Positions 1 to 5,982 of a stretch of DNA of 6,435 nucleotides are shown here, piece by piece. Below the pieces are notes generated by a model. That model had not been told where the DNA came from. It did not search any database and was given only the letters and a program-made list of their open reading frames with translations. The translations under genes were made by a program, and so were the position numbers. This stretch comes from Planctomycetota bacterium (GTDB lineage: Bacteria > Planctomycetota > Planctomycetia > Pirellulales > Pirellulaceae), in assembly GCA_026692885.1 (NCBI GenBank), contig JAPLNJ010000095.1, forward strand, positions 1 through 6,435, given 5' to 3'. Numbering within the stretch: the first letter of the stretch is position 1; every line of letters starts with the position of its first letter.

Positions 1-1
1 C

Positions 2-73
2 GCCGTTCTGTCGCTGAAAGCCGGTCATACTCGTCCGCTACCTGAAGATCCACGCCAATTGAAATTCTTCTAA
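2..73 (+). CDS. Possible C-terminal end of an upstream gene (partial)
   Basis: One plus-strand frame is open from the window edge to a TAA at 71-73 and encodes 23 residues ending in RQLKFF. The other two plus frames close within the first 45 bases. If real, this is the tail of a gene that converges on the MoaD-like gene at 183-458. The stretch is too short to name a family, and a frame of this length can stay open by chance in high-GC DNA. No function is proposed. Confidence 0.3.
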   Translation, partial: AVLSLKAGHTRPLPEDPRQLKFF

Positions 74-121
74 ACCCCGTTTTTTCCAATGTTTCTTGAC
101 TTAGCACCAAAGGAGAGCAGC

Positions 122-208
122 ATGTCGCGCACGCTGGAGCGTGACGACTACAATACTTCCGACAGTTATTGCTGCGCCGGTCCTAACCTCCCGCATCGGC
201 GGACATGA
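122..208 (+). CDS. Possible 28-residue small protein with a strong ribosome binding site
   Basis: An ATG at 122 is preceded by AAGGAG at 110-115 with a 6-base spacer, the best Shine-Dalgarno match I noticed in the window. The frame runs to TGA at 206-208 and encodes 28 residues, with acidic and tyrosine-rich middle residues (RDDYNTSDSY), a Cys-Cys pair and a basic end (PHRRT). The last 26 bases overlap the 3' end of the minus-strand MoaD-like gene tail to tail. I recognise no family and see no signal peptide or membrane segment. It could be a genuine small protein, a leader peptide, the remnant of a lost gene start, or coincidence. The first codons also form a small imperfect hairpin (about 124-148). 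Confidence 0.3.
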   Translation: MSRTLERDDYNTSDSYCCAGPNLPHRRT

Positions 209-458
209 TCAGCAGTGCATCGCCGTCCCGCACGATCGCATTCGGGTCGGCCACAAACCGCTCGCCGTTGATGTTGGCGATGTACGTGGGACGCAGGCCC
301 GCCGCGTCGAGGCACTCGTCTCCAAACTGCGGGAACTGCTCGGCCAAAGACCGCAGCACGTCGGCCAGCCGAAGTTCCTCGTTCGCGTGTTCGACGACCG
401 CCCGGTGGACGCCCGCGCGTTGCCAAGGAATCCCGTAGAACTCGACCAGCACTTGCAT
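183..458 (-). CDS. MoaD/ThiS-family ubiquitin-like sulfur-carrier protein
   Basis: This 91-residue protein has the beta-grasp pattern of MoaD/ThiS carriers. It begins with a hydrophobic first strand (MQVLVEFYG), followed by a helix region (residues about 33-45, RLADVLRSLAEQF), then IANINGERF and the late motif VRDGDALLIM. The last residues are SADAGG directly before the TAG. In this family the terminal Gly-Gly is adenylated by a ThiF/MoeB-type E1-like enzyme and then carries sulfur as a thiocarboxylate, for example for molybdopterin or thiamin synthesis. No E1, MoaE, ThiG or other partner lies in the window, so the pathway is unknown. I chose the ATG at 458 because the family alignment starts there; the frame stays open upstream but only through a palindromic repeat. 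The ribosome binding site is weak (GGACGGA abuts the start). The length is slightly above the usual MoaD size of about 80 residues. Alternatives are a ThiS-like protein or a carrier for another sulfur or tagging pathway. Confidence 0.75.
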   Translation of the reverse strand: MQVLVEFYGIPWQRAGVHRAVVEHANEELRLADVLRSLAEQFPQFGDECLDAAGLRPTYIANINGERFVADPNAIVRDGDALLIMSADAGG

Positions 459-479
459 TCCGTCCGACTCCGCCTGTGG

Positions 480-499
480 GTCAGGCTGTCCAGCCTGAC
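480..499. repeat. Short perfect palindrome upstream of the MoaD-like gene
   Basis: GTCAGGCTG (480-488) and CAGCCTGAC (491-499) are perfect reverse complements separated by two bases. The element lies 21 bases upstream of the MoaD-like start codon, so it falls in the 5' leader or promoter of that gene. A smaller imperfect stem (GGGG/CCCC) follows at about 511-522. It may be a repeat-family member or an operator-like site; no direct evidence separates these. Confidence 0.6.
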
Positions 500-547
500 G
501 TGGACCGTGAGGGGCAATCCCCACTGCTGTGAATATCTTCACGCCTC

Positions 548-659
548 TCTCGTTCCCACGCTCCGCGTGGGAACGCAAGTATTCTGACGCTCTGCGTCGT
601 CTGCCCAAGGACGCAGAGCGTCCGTGGCTTGCGTTCCGACGCAGAGCGTCGGAACGAGA
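548..659. repeat. Composite palindromic (REP-like) element with three hairpins
   Basis: The element is built from two large hairpins in mirror orientation around a third. The outer left unit is TCTCGTTCC (548-556), a palindromic tip CACGCTCCGCGTG (557-569), then GGAACGCAAG (570-579). The right unit is CTTGCGTTCC (628-637), a different tip GACGCAGAGCGTC (638-650), then GGAACGAGA (651-659). Between them GACGCTCTGCGTC (586-598) pairs with GACGCAGAGCGTC (610-622), so the right-hand tip sequence occurs three times counting both orientations. The two outer units share flanks but carry unrelated tips. Any open frame across this element is a by-product of the repeat. It resembles dispersed bacterial palindromic elements; the family name is not known to me. 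Confidence 0.85.
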
Positions 660-692
660 AACTCCCAGTTGACACGTGTACGCCGGTTTAGT

Positions 693-836
693 ATATACTG
701 CCCGTGGGCAGCATTGGCTCGTTTAACCCGGAGCCAACGGCGACGGCGTTTTTGCGTCTGTCGCACGCGCCGTCGCCGTTGGCTCCGGGTTAAACGACAA
801 CCCGAATTGTGCCATCCTTAACCGCGGGCAGTATAT
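693..836. repeat. Nested inverted-repeat element (MITE-like)
   Basis: The outer arms ATATACTGCCCG (693-704) and CGGGCAGTATAT (825-836) are perfect reverse complements. Inside them is a second, perfect 29-base inverted repeat, 720-748 against 768-796, around a 19-base loop. The inner arm starts CGTTTAACCCGGAGCC and ends in an ACGGCGACGGCG run. The roughly 144-base unit with terminal inverted repeats and no coding content fits a non-autonomous miniature element, or a palindromic repeat inserted inside another repeat. I could not define a target-site duplication. No transposase lies in the window. Confidence 0.8.
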
Positions 837-1076
837 CGACGCAGGTCTGCTTTCGGATAGCGGGCGGCGTTGGAGCAGGTTCGCGCGGTGCGGCGTCCGG
901 GCCGCGCGGGTCTCGGCACTATCAGAGATTGGGCGACGTGCCCGGCAGGAGAAAGCGATTTGCGCCTGTTGGGTCCTGTGTAACTGCATCCCCATGAAGT
1001 AACTCAGGCGTGCGGCGTTAGTCGAGACTCCTTGCCGGGCAGGTGCGCCCTCACGATCGTGTCCGCTAGAGCGATT
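837..1076. other. Gene-free stretch with one spaced inverted repeat
   Basis: I find no supported gene here; minus-strand open frames lack family resemblance and run into the neighbouring repeat. The one structure noticed is a spaced inverted repeat: TGCCCGGCAGGAG (939-951) against CTCCTTGCCGGGCA (1028-1041), complementary except for one extra base. It ends 35 bases beyond the mraZ-like stop codon (1077), so it could fold in the transcript's 3' region. There is no T-tract typical of an intrinsic terminator. Confidence 0.5.
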
Positions 1077-1556
1077 TCAACCAGATAGATTGTCGAACAG
1101 ACGCCGGAAGTCCGGCATCTTCTGTTGGATATAGGCGAACCACGCGGCGGGACGCCAGAGTTCGATGCACAAGGCCGCCCCGATCACCAGCAACTCGGAG
1201 CCGGGATCCACTCCCAGAAACTCGCGGAAACCTTCGGGGATTACCAGACGGCTGCGGCCCGCCAGTTTGACCTTCGTATGCCGCGTGGACAGCAGTCGGC
1301 CAAGCATCTGCACGTCTTCGATGCGTCCGTCCAGTCGGCCTGCTTGCATCTTGTCCCGGACCAGACGCACCCCTTCGTCCAACTTGTGTCCCCAGTCCGA
1401 CGAATTCCAGAGGCTCAAAGCCCCGACCTGTTCTTTGGCCAGGATGCACTCCTCGCTGCTGCCTGCTAGCGGCTCGGCGAGTTCCGTCGGGATCGAGAGG
1501 CGAAAGCGATCGTCGAGCAGACGACGATACTCGCCAATTATTAACGGCCGGGACAT
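1077..1556 (-). CDS. mraZ: MraZ-family transcriptional regulator, outside a dcw cluster
   Basis: The 159-residue protein has the tandem SpoVT/AbrB-type halves of MraZ. The first motif is LDDRFRLSIP (residues 14-23), matching the usual D-x-K-G-R-hydrophobic-IP pattern. The second is AGRSRLVIPEGFREFLGV (99-116), followed by ELLVIGAALCIELW (121-134), matching the family's late strand and E-x-W motif. MraZ proteins form ring-shaped oligomers that bind direct repeats at the dcw (division and cell wall) promoter and usually repress it. Here the neighbours are an intergenic repeat region and a divergent ketoacyl synthase gene, not mraW/ftsL/ftsI. Both motifs are degenerate: the first lacks Gly and the second lacks the leading Asp. 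The ATG at 1556 is preferred; a TTG two codons upstream (1562) is possible. No clear Shine-Dalgarno sequence and no cluster of TGGG direct repeats is visible upstream. An unrelated AbrB-type regulator is the alternative, but the two-domain layout and length favour MraZ. Confidence 0.8.
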   Translation of the reverse strand: MSRPLIIGEYRRLLDDRFRLSIPTELAEPLAGSSEECILAKEQVGALSLWNSSDWGHKLDEGVRLVRDKMQAGRLDGRIEDVQMLGRLLSTRHTKVKLAGRSRLVIPEGFREFLGVDPGSELLVIGAALCIELWRPAAWFAYIQQKMPDFRRLFDNLSG

Positions 1557-1935
1557 GGGCAAACCGAGTAAGCATCGTGCGATGTACCCCGAATCCGTTC
1601 AGAACCATCGAGATCCAAGAGTTGAGTTTGGGCAAGTATCCCACTGAACCAGGCGATTCACTATCATCAGGGGATCAAAACCCACGGCGGCCGTCAGTGT
1701 AACAGTTTGTCCTGCCGATGCAACTGCCCGTAGAAGTTTTTTCAACGGGAAGTACGATCTCGGCCAAATCTCGCCCAGGCTCTCTGGAAAAACTTCCCAA
1801 TTTCGCGTATTTATACCGCGCGCGGTTAGAGGATGGCCTCGTTTCAGCAGTCTCCGTTGGGTCGCGGTTAGACGACGATCGGTCAATCCTAGCCACGCGC
1901 ATTTAGCCAGATCCCAGAAGTGAAGGCGACCGACG
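1557..1935. other. Divergent intergenic region between mraZ-like gene and ketoacyl synthase
   Basis: This 379-base spacer must hold the promoters of both divergent genes. I see no supported gene; the open frames on either strand lack family resemblance or ribosome binding sites. A 12-base palindrome ACCGCGCGCGGT (1815-1826) sits just after an AT-rich stretch TATTTATA (1809-1816), which could mark a promoter with an operator. That is only suggestive. No repeat family like those elsewhere in the window is obvious here. Just before the synthase start, GAAGG at 1922-1926 is a plausible ribosome binding site with a 9-base spacer. Confidence 0.4.
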
Positions 1936-3207
1936 ATGATTTCGCGGCAGGAGCAGCATGACCCGATCGTGATCACCGGGATCGGCATCATTACGTCCGT
2001 CGGTCGTGATCGCGAGACTGTTTGGCGAGCTGTCCGACAAGGGAAAAGCGGTGTGCGGCGATTGCCCGGTTTCCGCGGCATTCCGGATGGTCAGTTGCTC
2101 GGTGCGGTGGTTGATCTGGACGAGACGCTACCGAAGAAATTGAAAGTCCTGGCCCTCACGGAAATCGCGGCTGCGGAAGCGATCCGGGACGCCCGAGTCG
2201 ACTTTGCAGCCACGAACCTGGAGCGTTTCGGCTGTTCGATGAACAGTCACATGGGGGACACGAGTTGGGTCGACGAACAACTCGGTCTCAAGCATCCCTC
2301 GGACCCGAATCACGCGTCCTGGTGGGAACAATGGCTACCCAACTCGGCCTGTTCGAAGCTGGCCACCAAATACGGCCTGGGCGGTCCGCGTCTGAGTTAC
2401 TCGACGGCCTGCGCCAGCAGTTTGATCAGCATTCTCTCGGCGGTACGGGCGATCCAGGACGACCAATGCGACATCGCGATCGCGGGCGGCGCGGACGCCA
2501 TTGATCCGTTGTTTGCCGCCGGTTTCGACCGCATGGGGGTGTTGGCCTACGACGAAGTTCCCCAGCACGCCTGCCGCCCGTTTGATCGCCATCGGCGCGG
2601 GTTTGTGCTGGGCGAGGGGGGGGCCATGTTCATCATCGAACGGCTCCGCCACGCCACGCAACGCGGGGCCAAGATCTATGCGGAAATTACCGCCTGCAAG
2701 GCCTTGGCGGAAGCCCATCACGTCACAGGCCTGGACGCCGACAGCAACTCGTTGACCTATCTGATTTCCCGGACGGTCGAGAAGGCTGGGTTGCGTCCCG
2801 AAGACATCGGCTACATCAACGCGCACGGCACAGGCACGCTGCAGAACGACTTGGTCGAGATGCGTGGGATCCGGCGTGCGTTAGGACCAGCCGCGGACCA
2901 CGTCTGCGTCAGTTCGACCAAGTCGATGCTCGGTCACATGATCAATGCCGCTGGCAGCGTCGAACTGGCGATCACCGCCTTGGCGATGCGCGACGGCTTC
3001 GCGCCGCCGACGTTGAACCTAACGAATCCCGACCCGGAATGCTCCTTTGATTGCCTGCCGCTGGTCGGACGCCGCAATCAATTCCAACACGCCCTCAAGC
3101 TGTCGGTCGCCTTCGGCGGACATCTGGTAGCGATTGCCCTCAGCCGTTGGAACCACCCGAGCAACAGTTTTGGCTATCCGTCCGAAGCCCAAGCCCGCGT
3201 GGCGTAA
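1936..3207 (+). CDS. Beta-ketoacyl-ACP synthase, FabF (KAS II)-like
   Basis: This 423-residue protein spans a complete thiolase-fold ketoacyl synthase. The N-terminus VITGIGIITSVG (about 12-23) and GKSGV (36-40) are typical of FabF. The active-site nucleophile is Cys159 in YSTACASS; the catalytic histidines are His297 (NAHGTGT) and His334 (LGHMINAAGS), with Lys329 in SSTKS. Such enzymes condense malonyl-ACP with an acyl thioester in the cytoplasm, during fatty acid or polyketide assembly. The C-terminal loop reads AFGGHL (392-397) where FabF normally has GFGGTN, a position that gates the acyl pocket, so substrate choice may differ. No acyl carrier protein, ketoreductase, acyltransferase or second synthase is adjacent, so it stands alone. 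The start is ATG 1936 with GAAGG nine bases upstream. About 17 residues follow the conserved end (ALSRW), which is a modest extension. A specialised synthase is as likely as the housekeeping FabF, so I give no gene symbol. Confidence 0.9.
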   Translation: MISRQEQHDPIVITGIGIITSVGRDRETVWRAVRQGKSGVRRLPGFRGIPDGQLLGAVVDLDETLPKKLKVLALTEIAAAEAIRDARVDFAATNLERFGCSMNSHMGDTSWVDEQLGLKHPSDPNHASWWEQWLPNSACSKLATKYGLGGPRLSYSTACASSLISILSAVRAIQDDQCDIAIAGGADAIDPLFAAGFDRMGVLAYDEVPQHACRPFDRHRRGFVLGEGGAMFIIERLRHATQRGAKIYAEITACKALAEAHHVTGLDADSNSLTYLISRTVEKAGLRPEDIGYINAHGTGTLQNDLVEMRGIRRALGPAADHVCVSSTKSMLGHMINAAGSVELAITALAMRDGFAPPTLNLTNPDPECSFDCLPLVGRRNQFQHALKLSVAFGGHLVAIALSRWNHPSNSFGYPSEAQARVA

Positions 3208-3243
3208 GCGGTTGCCAAGAAACAAGTTCGTGGATTGCCCGTA

Positions 3244-3296
3244 GGACGGATTGGCACTTCGGCCCCGCGTTTCGGGGCCGAAGTGCCAATCCGTCC
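3244..3296. repeat. Perfect 24-bp hairpin between convergent genes
   Basis: Bases 3244-3267 and 3273-3296 are exact reverse complements with the five-base loop CGTTT. The arm begins GGACGGATTGGCACTTCGG. The hairpin lies between the ketoacyl synthase stop (3207) and the uvrC stop (3321), which read towards each other, so it could end or protect both transcripts. Neither side has a T-tract, so it is not a standard intrinsic terminator. It looks like a member of a dispersed palindromic repeat family used at a gene end. Confidence 0.85.
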
Positions 3297-3320
3297 CACC
3301 AGCCGCTAGGCTCGCCTGGT

Positions 3321-4694
3321 TCACTCGTCGAACGTGGCTTTCTTCCGCAGCAGGTGGTGGTAGTGCTGCGCGAAGCGATGCGCTTCGTCGCGGACGTATT
3401 GGAGCAATCGCAGGGCGAAAGCATGCCGCTTCAGTCGCAACGGCTCATCGGCCCCCGGCAGGTAGATCTCCTCGTCGCGTTTCGCCAGTGACAGCAGCGT
3501 CGGCGGTTCGATCTGTTGTTCGCGGAAGGCGGCCAAGGCGGCCTGCAACTGCCCCTTGCCGCCGTCGATCAGCAGGATGTCCGGAAAGACTTCGGCTTGG
3601 TCGTGTAAGCGTTTGAAACGCCGCGAGACGACTTCGTGGATGCTGCGGAAGTCGTCGATGCCCGCCACCTGCCGAATCTTGTAACGGCGGTAGCCGGGCC
3701 GGAACGGCAGCCCGTCGATGAACTGGACGAGGCTGGCCACGGTCTGACCTCCGTCCAGATGCGCGATATCGACACCCTCGATCGTCCGCGGCTGTGTTTT
3801 CAGATTGAGCACTTTGCGCAGGCCCGCCAGACCCTTCTGGGGATCGATATAGAAGACTTCCGGCTGCGCGTGCGTATCGAGTTCACCGCGTTGGTCGAGC
3901 GTTTCCAGCATCCGGATCTCATCCCGCAGCGCCGCGGCCTGTTCGAACTCCAAGGCGTGGGCCGCCTGCTGCATTTCCTGACGCAGTTGTTCCAGCAACG
4001 AAGCCTTCTTGCCGTCCAGGAACATCTGTAGCCGTTTGATGTCGCGCCGATAATCCTCTTTGCCGATGCGCAAATTGCAGGGCGCCGTGCACTGGTGAAT
4101 GCTGGCCAACAGGCAGGGCCGGAACCACTTCCAGCGTTCCTCGGTCTCCGCGATGTCCAGGCCACAGGTGCGAAAGCGGAAAATCTTCTGCAGCACCTGC
4201 ACCGCTCCCCGCAGCGCTCCGGCGTTGGCGAACGGGCCGTACAGCTTCACGCCACGGTCCTGCGGTTCGCGCGTGACCTCCACGCGGGGAAAATCCTCAC
4301 GCGTGGTGATCATCAGGTAGGGGAACGTCTTGTCGTCCTTCCGCTCCTTGTTGTACTTCGGCTGCACGTCCTTGATCAGCCGGGCCTCCATCAGCAAGGC
4401 GTCGACTTCGCTCTCACACTCCAGGCAGTCGATATCGCCGATCTCGTGGACCCAGTGCGCCGTCCGCGGTTCCTCCGCGGCGCCGCGAAGGAAGTAGCTG
4501 GACGCGCGCGACCGCAGGTTCTTCGCCTTGCCGATATAGATCACCACACCCGCCGCGTCCTTCATCAGGTAGACGCCCGGAGTCTGCGGAAACTCGCGCA
4601 CCCTGGCAGCGGCACGACGAAAACCCAAAGCCTGCTCCAACTCCCCGGCGGCAGGCATTTCTTCCGGATGTTCCGTACCCGTGGCTTCACTCAT
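3321..4694 (-). CDS. uvrC: UvrC-type excinuclease subunit lacking the C-terminal HhH domain
   Basis: UvrC makes the two incisions around DNA damage after UvrA/UvrB recognition. Counting from the ATG at 4694 (457 residues), a GIY-YIG nuclease covers about 35-115: GVY (40-42), YIG (53-55), Arg61 and the catalytic Glu103. Cysteines 177, 194, 202 and 206 match the conserved linker set reported to bind an iron-sulfur cluster in E. coli UvrC. The UvrB-binding UVR helix pair is at about 223-264 (LEFEQAAALRDEI). The RNase H-like second nuclease has Asp309 (GVDIAHLDGG), Asp377 (DGGKGQ) and His439 (RDEAHRFA). The protein stops about 18 residues later at KKATFDE, where most UvrC proteins of about 600 residues continue into tandem helix-hairpin-helix motifs. 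The 113 bases to the convergent stop contain no frame for it. The start is uncertain: in-frame GTG (4703) and TTG (4706) precede the ATG, with no clear ribosome binding site. Confidence 0.93.
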   Translation of the reverse strand: MSEATGTEHPEEMPAAGELEQALGFRRAAARVREFPQTPGVYLMKDAAGVVIYIGKAKNLRSRASSYFLRGAAEEPRTAHWVHEIGDIDCLECESEVDALLMEARLIKDVQPKYNKERKDDKTFPYLMITTREDFPRVEVTREPQDRGVKLYGPFANAGALRGAVQVLQKIFRFRTCGLDIAETEERWKWFRPCLLASIHQCTAPCNLRIGKEDYRRDIKRLQMFLDGKKASLLEQLRQEMQQAAHALEFEQAAALRDEIRMLETLDQRGELDTHAQPEVFYIDPQKGLAGLRKVLNLKTQPRTIEGVDIAHLDGGQTVASLVQFIDGLPFRPGYRRYKIRQVAGIDDFRSIHEVVSRRFKRLHDQAEVFPDILLIDGGKGQLQAALAAFREQQIEPPTLLSLAKRDEEIYLPGADEPLRLKRHAFALRLLQYVRDEAHRFAQHYHHLLRKKATFDE

Positions 4695-4774
4695 GACCAG
4701 CACCAAACGGTTTTTCGGGTGATTCGCGTAAAGAATGAGACTTAACGATTCAGCAGGGACGGGGCGCCAGACAA

Positions 4775-4870
4775 GGGGTCAGACGTACAGATTTCAGTTT
4801 TCGCGGTCATGTGCCCAAGCACAGGAAAAGCCTTCTGCCCGCGAAAACTGAAATCTGTACGTCTGACCCC
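4775..4870. repeat. Perfect 32-bp inverted repeat upstream of uvrC
   Basis: Bases 4775-4806 and 4839-4870 are exact reverse complements around a 32-base loop. The arm starts GGGGTCAGACGTACAGATTT and ends in TTCAGTTTTCGCGG. The near edge is about 80 bases upstream of the uvrC start codon, so it bounds or overlaps that promoter. On the other side, the open frame of the ATPase remnant runs through the right arm and ends in the loop edge at 4807. The length and perfection suggest a recently acquired mobile palindromic repeat. Confidence 0.85.
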
Positions 4871-5774
4871 AGGTGCGCGTTCCTTCTCGGCGAAACCGCA
4901 AGACCCCATGCTTGACGCGGACAACGCCGAAAACCGTTGGGTGCTAGACATCCCTCCTGTCCAACGCGATGCGGGCCGCCCGATAAGCCGGAACAGGAAA
5001 TTCCTATCAGTTCCCGCAACGTCTCACCGATGCCGGCCACCTTGATTTTGTCGCGGAGTGGGTAGCCTTCGCCATCCAGCGGGCAGACGACCCAGGTTTG
5101 CATGGGCTGGAGCCCTTCGATGACGCCGAAAAAGCCTTTGGTCAACTGCGGTGCGGACGACGCCTTGAACTCGAAGGCCAGCCGCCGTCTGCCGCGTTCC
5201 AGGATGAGGTCCATCTCTTCTCCGGACGAAGAACGGAAGAAACTGGCTCGCCATTCCGGCAGGGCGTTGACAATCTGTTCGATGCACCAGCCTTCCCAGG
5301 ATGCGCCGAACACGGGATGGCCGAACAGATCCGTCGACGTGTCAAGCTCCAGAAGCGTGTGCAGAATGCCGCTGTCGCGGATGGTTCGAGGTAGTGAATG
5401 CGCCCGGCCAGCGTCTCGGACGACTGCCGGATCAGATCGCGCGAGGCCGAGCCCAGGATTACGAACCGGCCGGGCCGCCGGTCCATGTCGACCAGGGCGC
5501 GCAAGAGCGGGAAGAGGTCCGGCTTCAGTTGGATCTCGTCGATGCACACCAGCCGGTCGGCGTGTTCCCGCAGGAACAACTCGGGGTCGGTAAGTCTCCG
5601 CAGGTCCGATGGCAGGTCAAGATCGAGAATCAGGGCGTTGCCTTGCCCGGCCAGACAGTGACGGACGAGGGTGGATTTCCCAGCCTGGCGCGGCCCCAGC
5701 ACGGCCGTCACCGGGTTGGTGCCCAACGAATCGCGCAGGTCTGCTTCAAGTTGTCTTGGAATGTAAGTTTGCAT
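4807..5774 (-). pseudogene. Broken AAA_14/DUF4143 ATPase gene with internal deletion and frameshift
   Basis: The first part, from ATG 5774, encodes a recognisable AAA_14 P-loop ATPase. It shows the N-terminus YIPRQLEADL, Walker A GPRQAGKST (27-35), Walker B LVCIDEIQ (75-82), the sensor strand FVILGSAS (104-111) and LAGRIHYLE (122-130). At about 5385-5390 homology jumps to another frame and resumes with TIRDSGILHTLL, which normally lies far downstream. It continues through GHPVFGASWEGWCIEQ and a nuclease-like EEMDLIL...FEFKAS pattern to about 5008. The intervening helical region, roughly 120-140 residues in intact family members of about 380-400, is missing. The downstream frame then runs on without resemblance to a stop at 4807. 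Read straight from the ATG, the product would be 210 residues, of which only about 130 are native. Proteins of this family are common accessory ATPases whose biological role is poorly defined. The gene is probably inactive; a sequencing error cannot supply the missing domain. Confidence 0.85.
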
Positions 5775-5790
5775 TTTGAAACACGTCGTT

Positions 5791-5819
5791 ACAATATACA
5801 AACCACGTTGGGTTGGCAA
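5791..5819 (-). promoter_or_regulatory. Possible sigma70-type promoter of the ATPase remnant
   Basis: On the minus strand TTGCCA (5814-5819) and TATTGT (5791-5796) are separated by 17 bases, and the ATG follows 16 bases further on. An overlapping TATATT gives a 15-base spacer instead. The local AT-rich composition contrasts with the surrounding GC-rich DNA. The match is moderate and no clear Shine-Dalgarno sequence follows, so the transcript could be nearly leaderless. Confidence 0.3.
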
Positions 5820-5982
5820 GGCCGACGTTTTGGCGCAGGAACGGGTTTGCAGAAGACCGGTAAACGTACGGGAAAAGTCGTAGCAACGCTCACGAAATAA
5901 CTTCCTCATTCCAACAAGCCAGCCGTTGATCGCTGGCCGAAGGTTCCGGTTCTGCGAGTTGGATGCCACGGGCTCGCCCCGT

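Noticed and set aside
723..995. 90-codon minus-strand frame after the nested palindrome
   Set aside because: Its second half is translated from the inverted repeat, and the rest has no family resemblance or ribosome binding site.
1066..1644. 192-codon minus-strand frame overlapping the mraZ-like gene
   Set aside because: The other frame carries both MraZ motifs; this one is Arg/Gly-rich and featureless.
1557..1700. MraZ-type autoregulatory box of TGGG direct repeats
   Set aside because: Only isolated CCCA/TGGG occurrences appear, without the regular spacing expected.
1599..2081. 160-codon minus-strand frame across the divergent spacer
   Set aside because: It overlaps the conserved N-terminus of the synthase on the opposite strand and has no recognisable domain.
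2335..2826. 163-codon minus-strand open frame inside the ketoacyl synthase
   Set aside because: It is antisense to a fully conserved part of the synthase including the active-site cysteine and shows no domain of its own.
3244..3296. Standard intrinsic terminator
   Set aside because: The stem is perfect but no T-tract follows it on either strand, so I call it a repeat with possible terminator function.
3208..3320. Frameshifted helix-hairpin-helix tail of uvrC
   Set aside because: Only 113 bases separate the two stop codons and they are dominated by the perfect hairpin; no HhH-like sequence is seen in any frame.
4095..4745. 216-codon plus-strand open frame
   Set aside because: It lies antisense to uvrC, whose conserved residues and domains are unambiguous; this is a high-GC shadow frame.
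5142..5774. Programmed frameshift as an explanation for the two-frame ATPase
   Set aside because: A frameshift of one or two bases would keep all domains, but a central region of over 100 residues is absent at the join.
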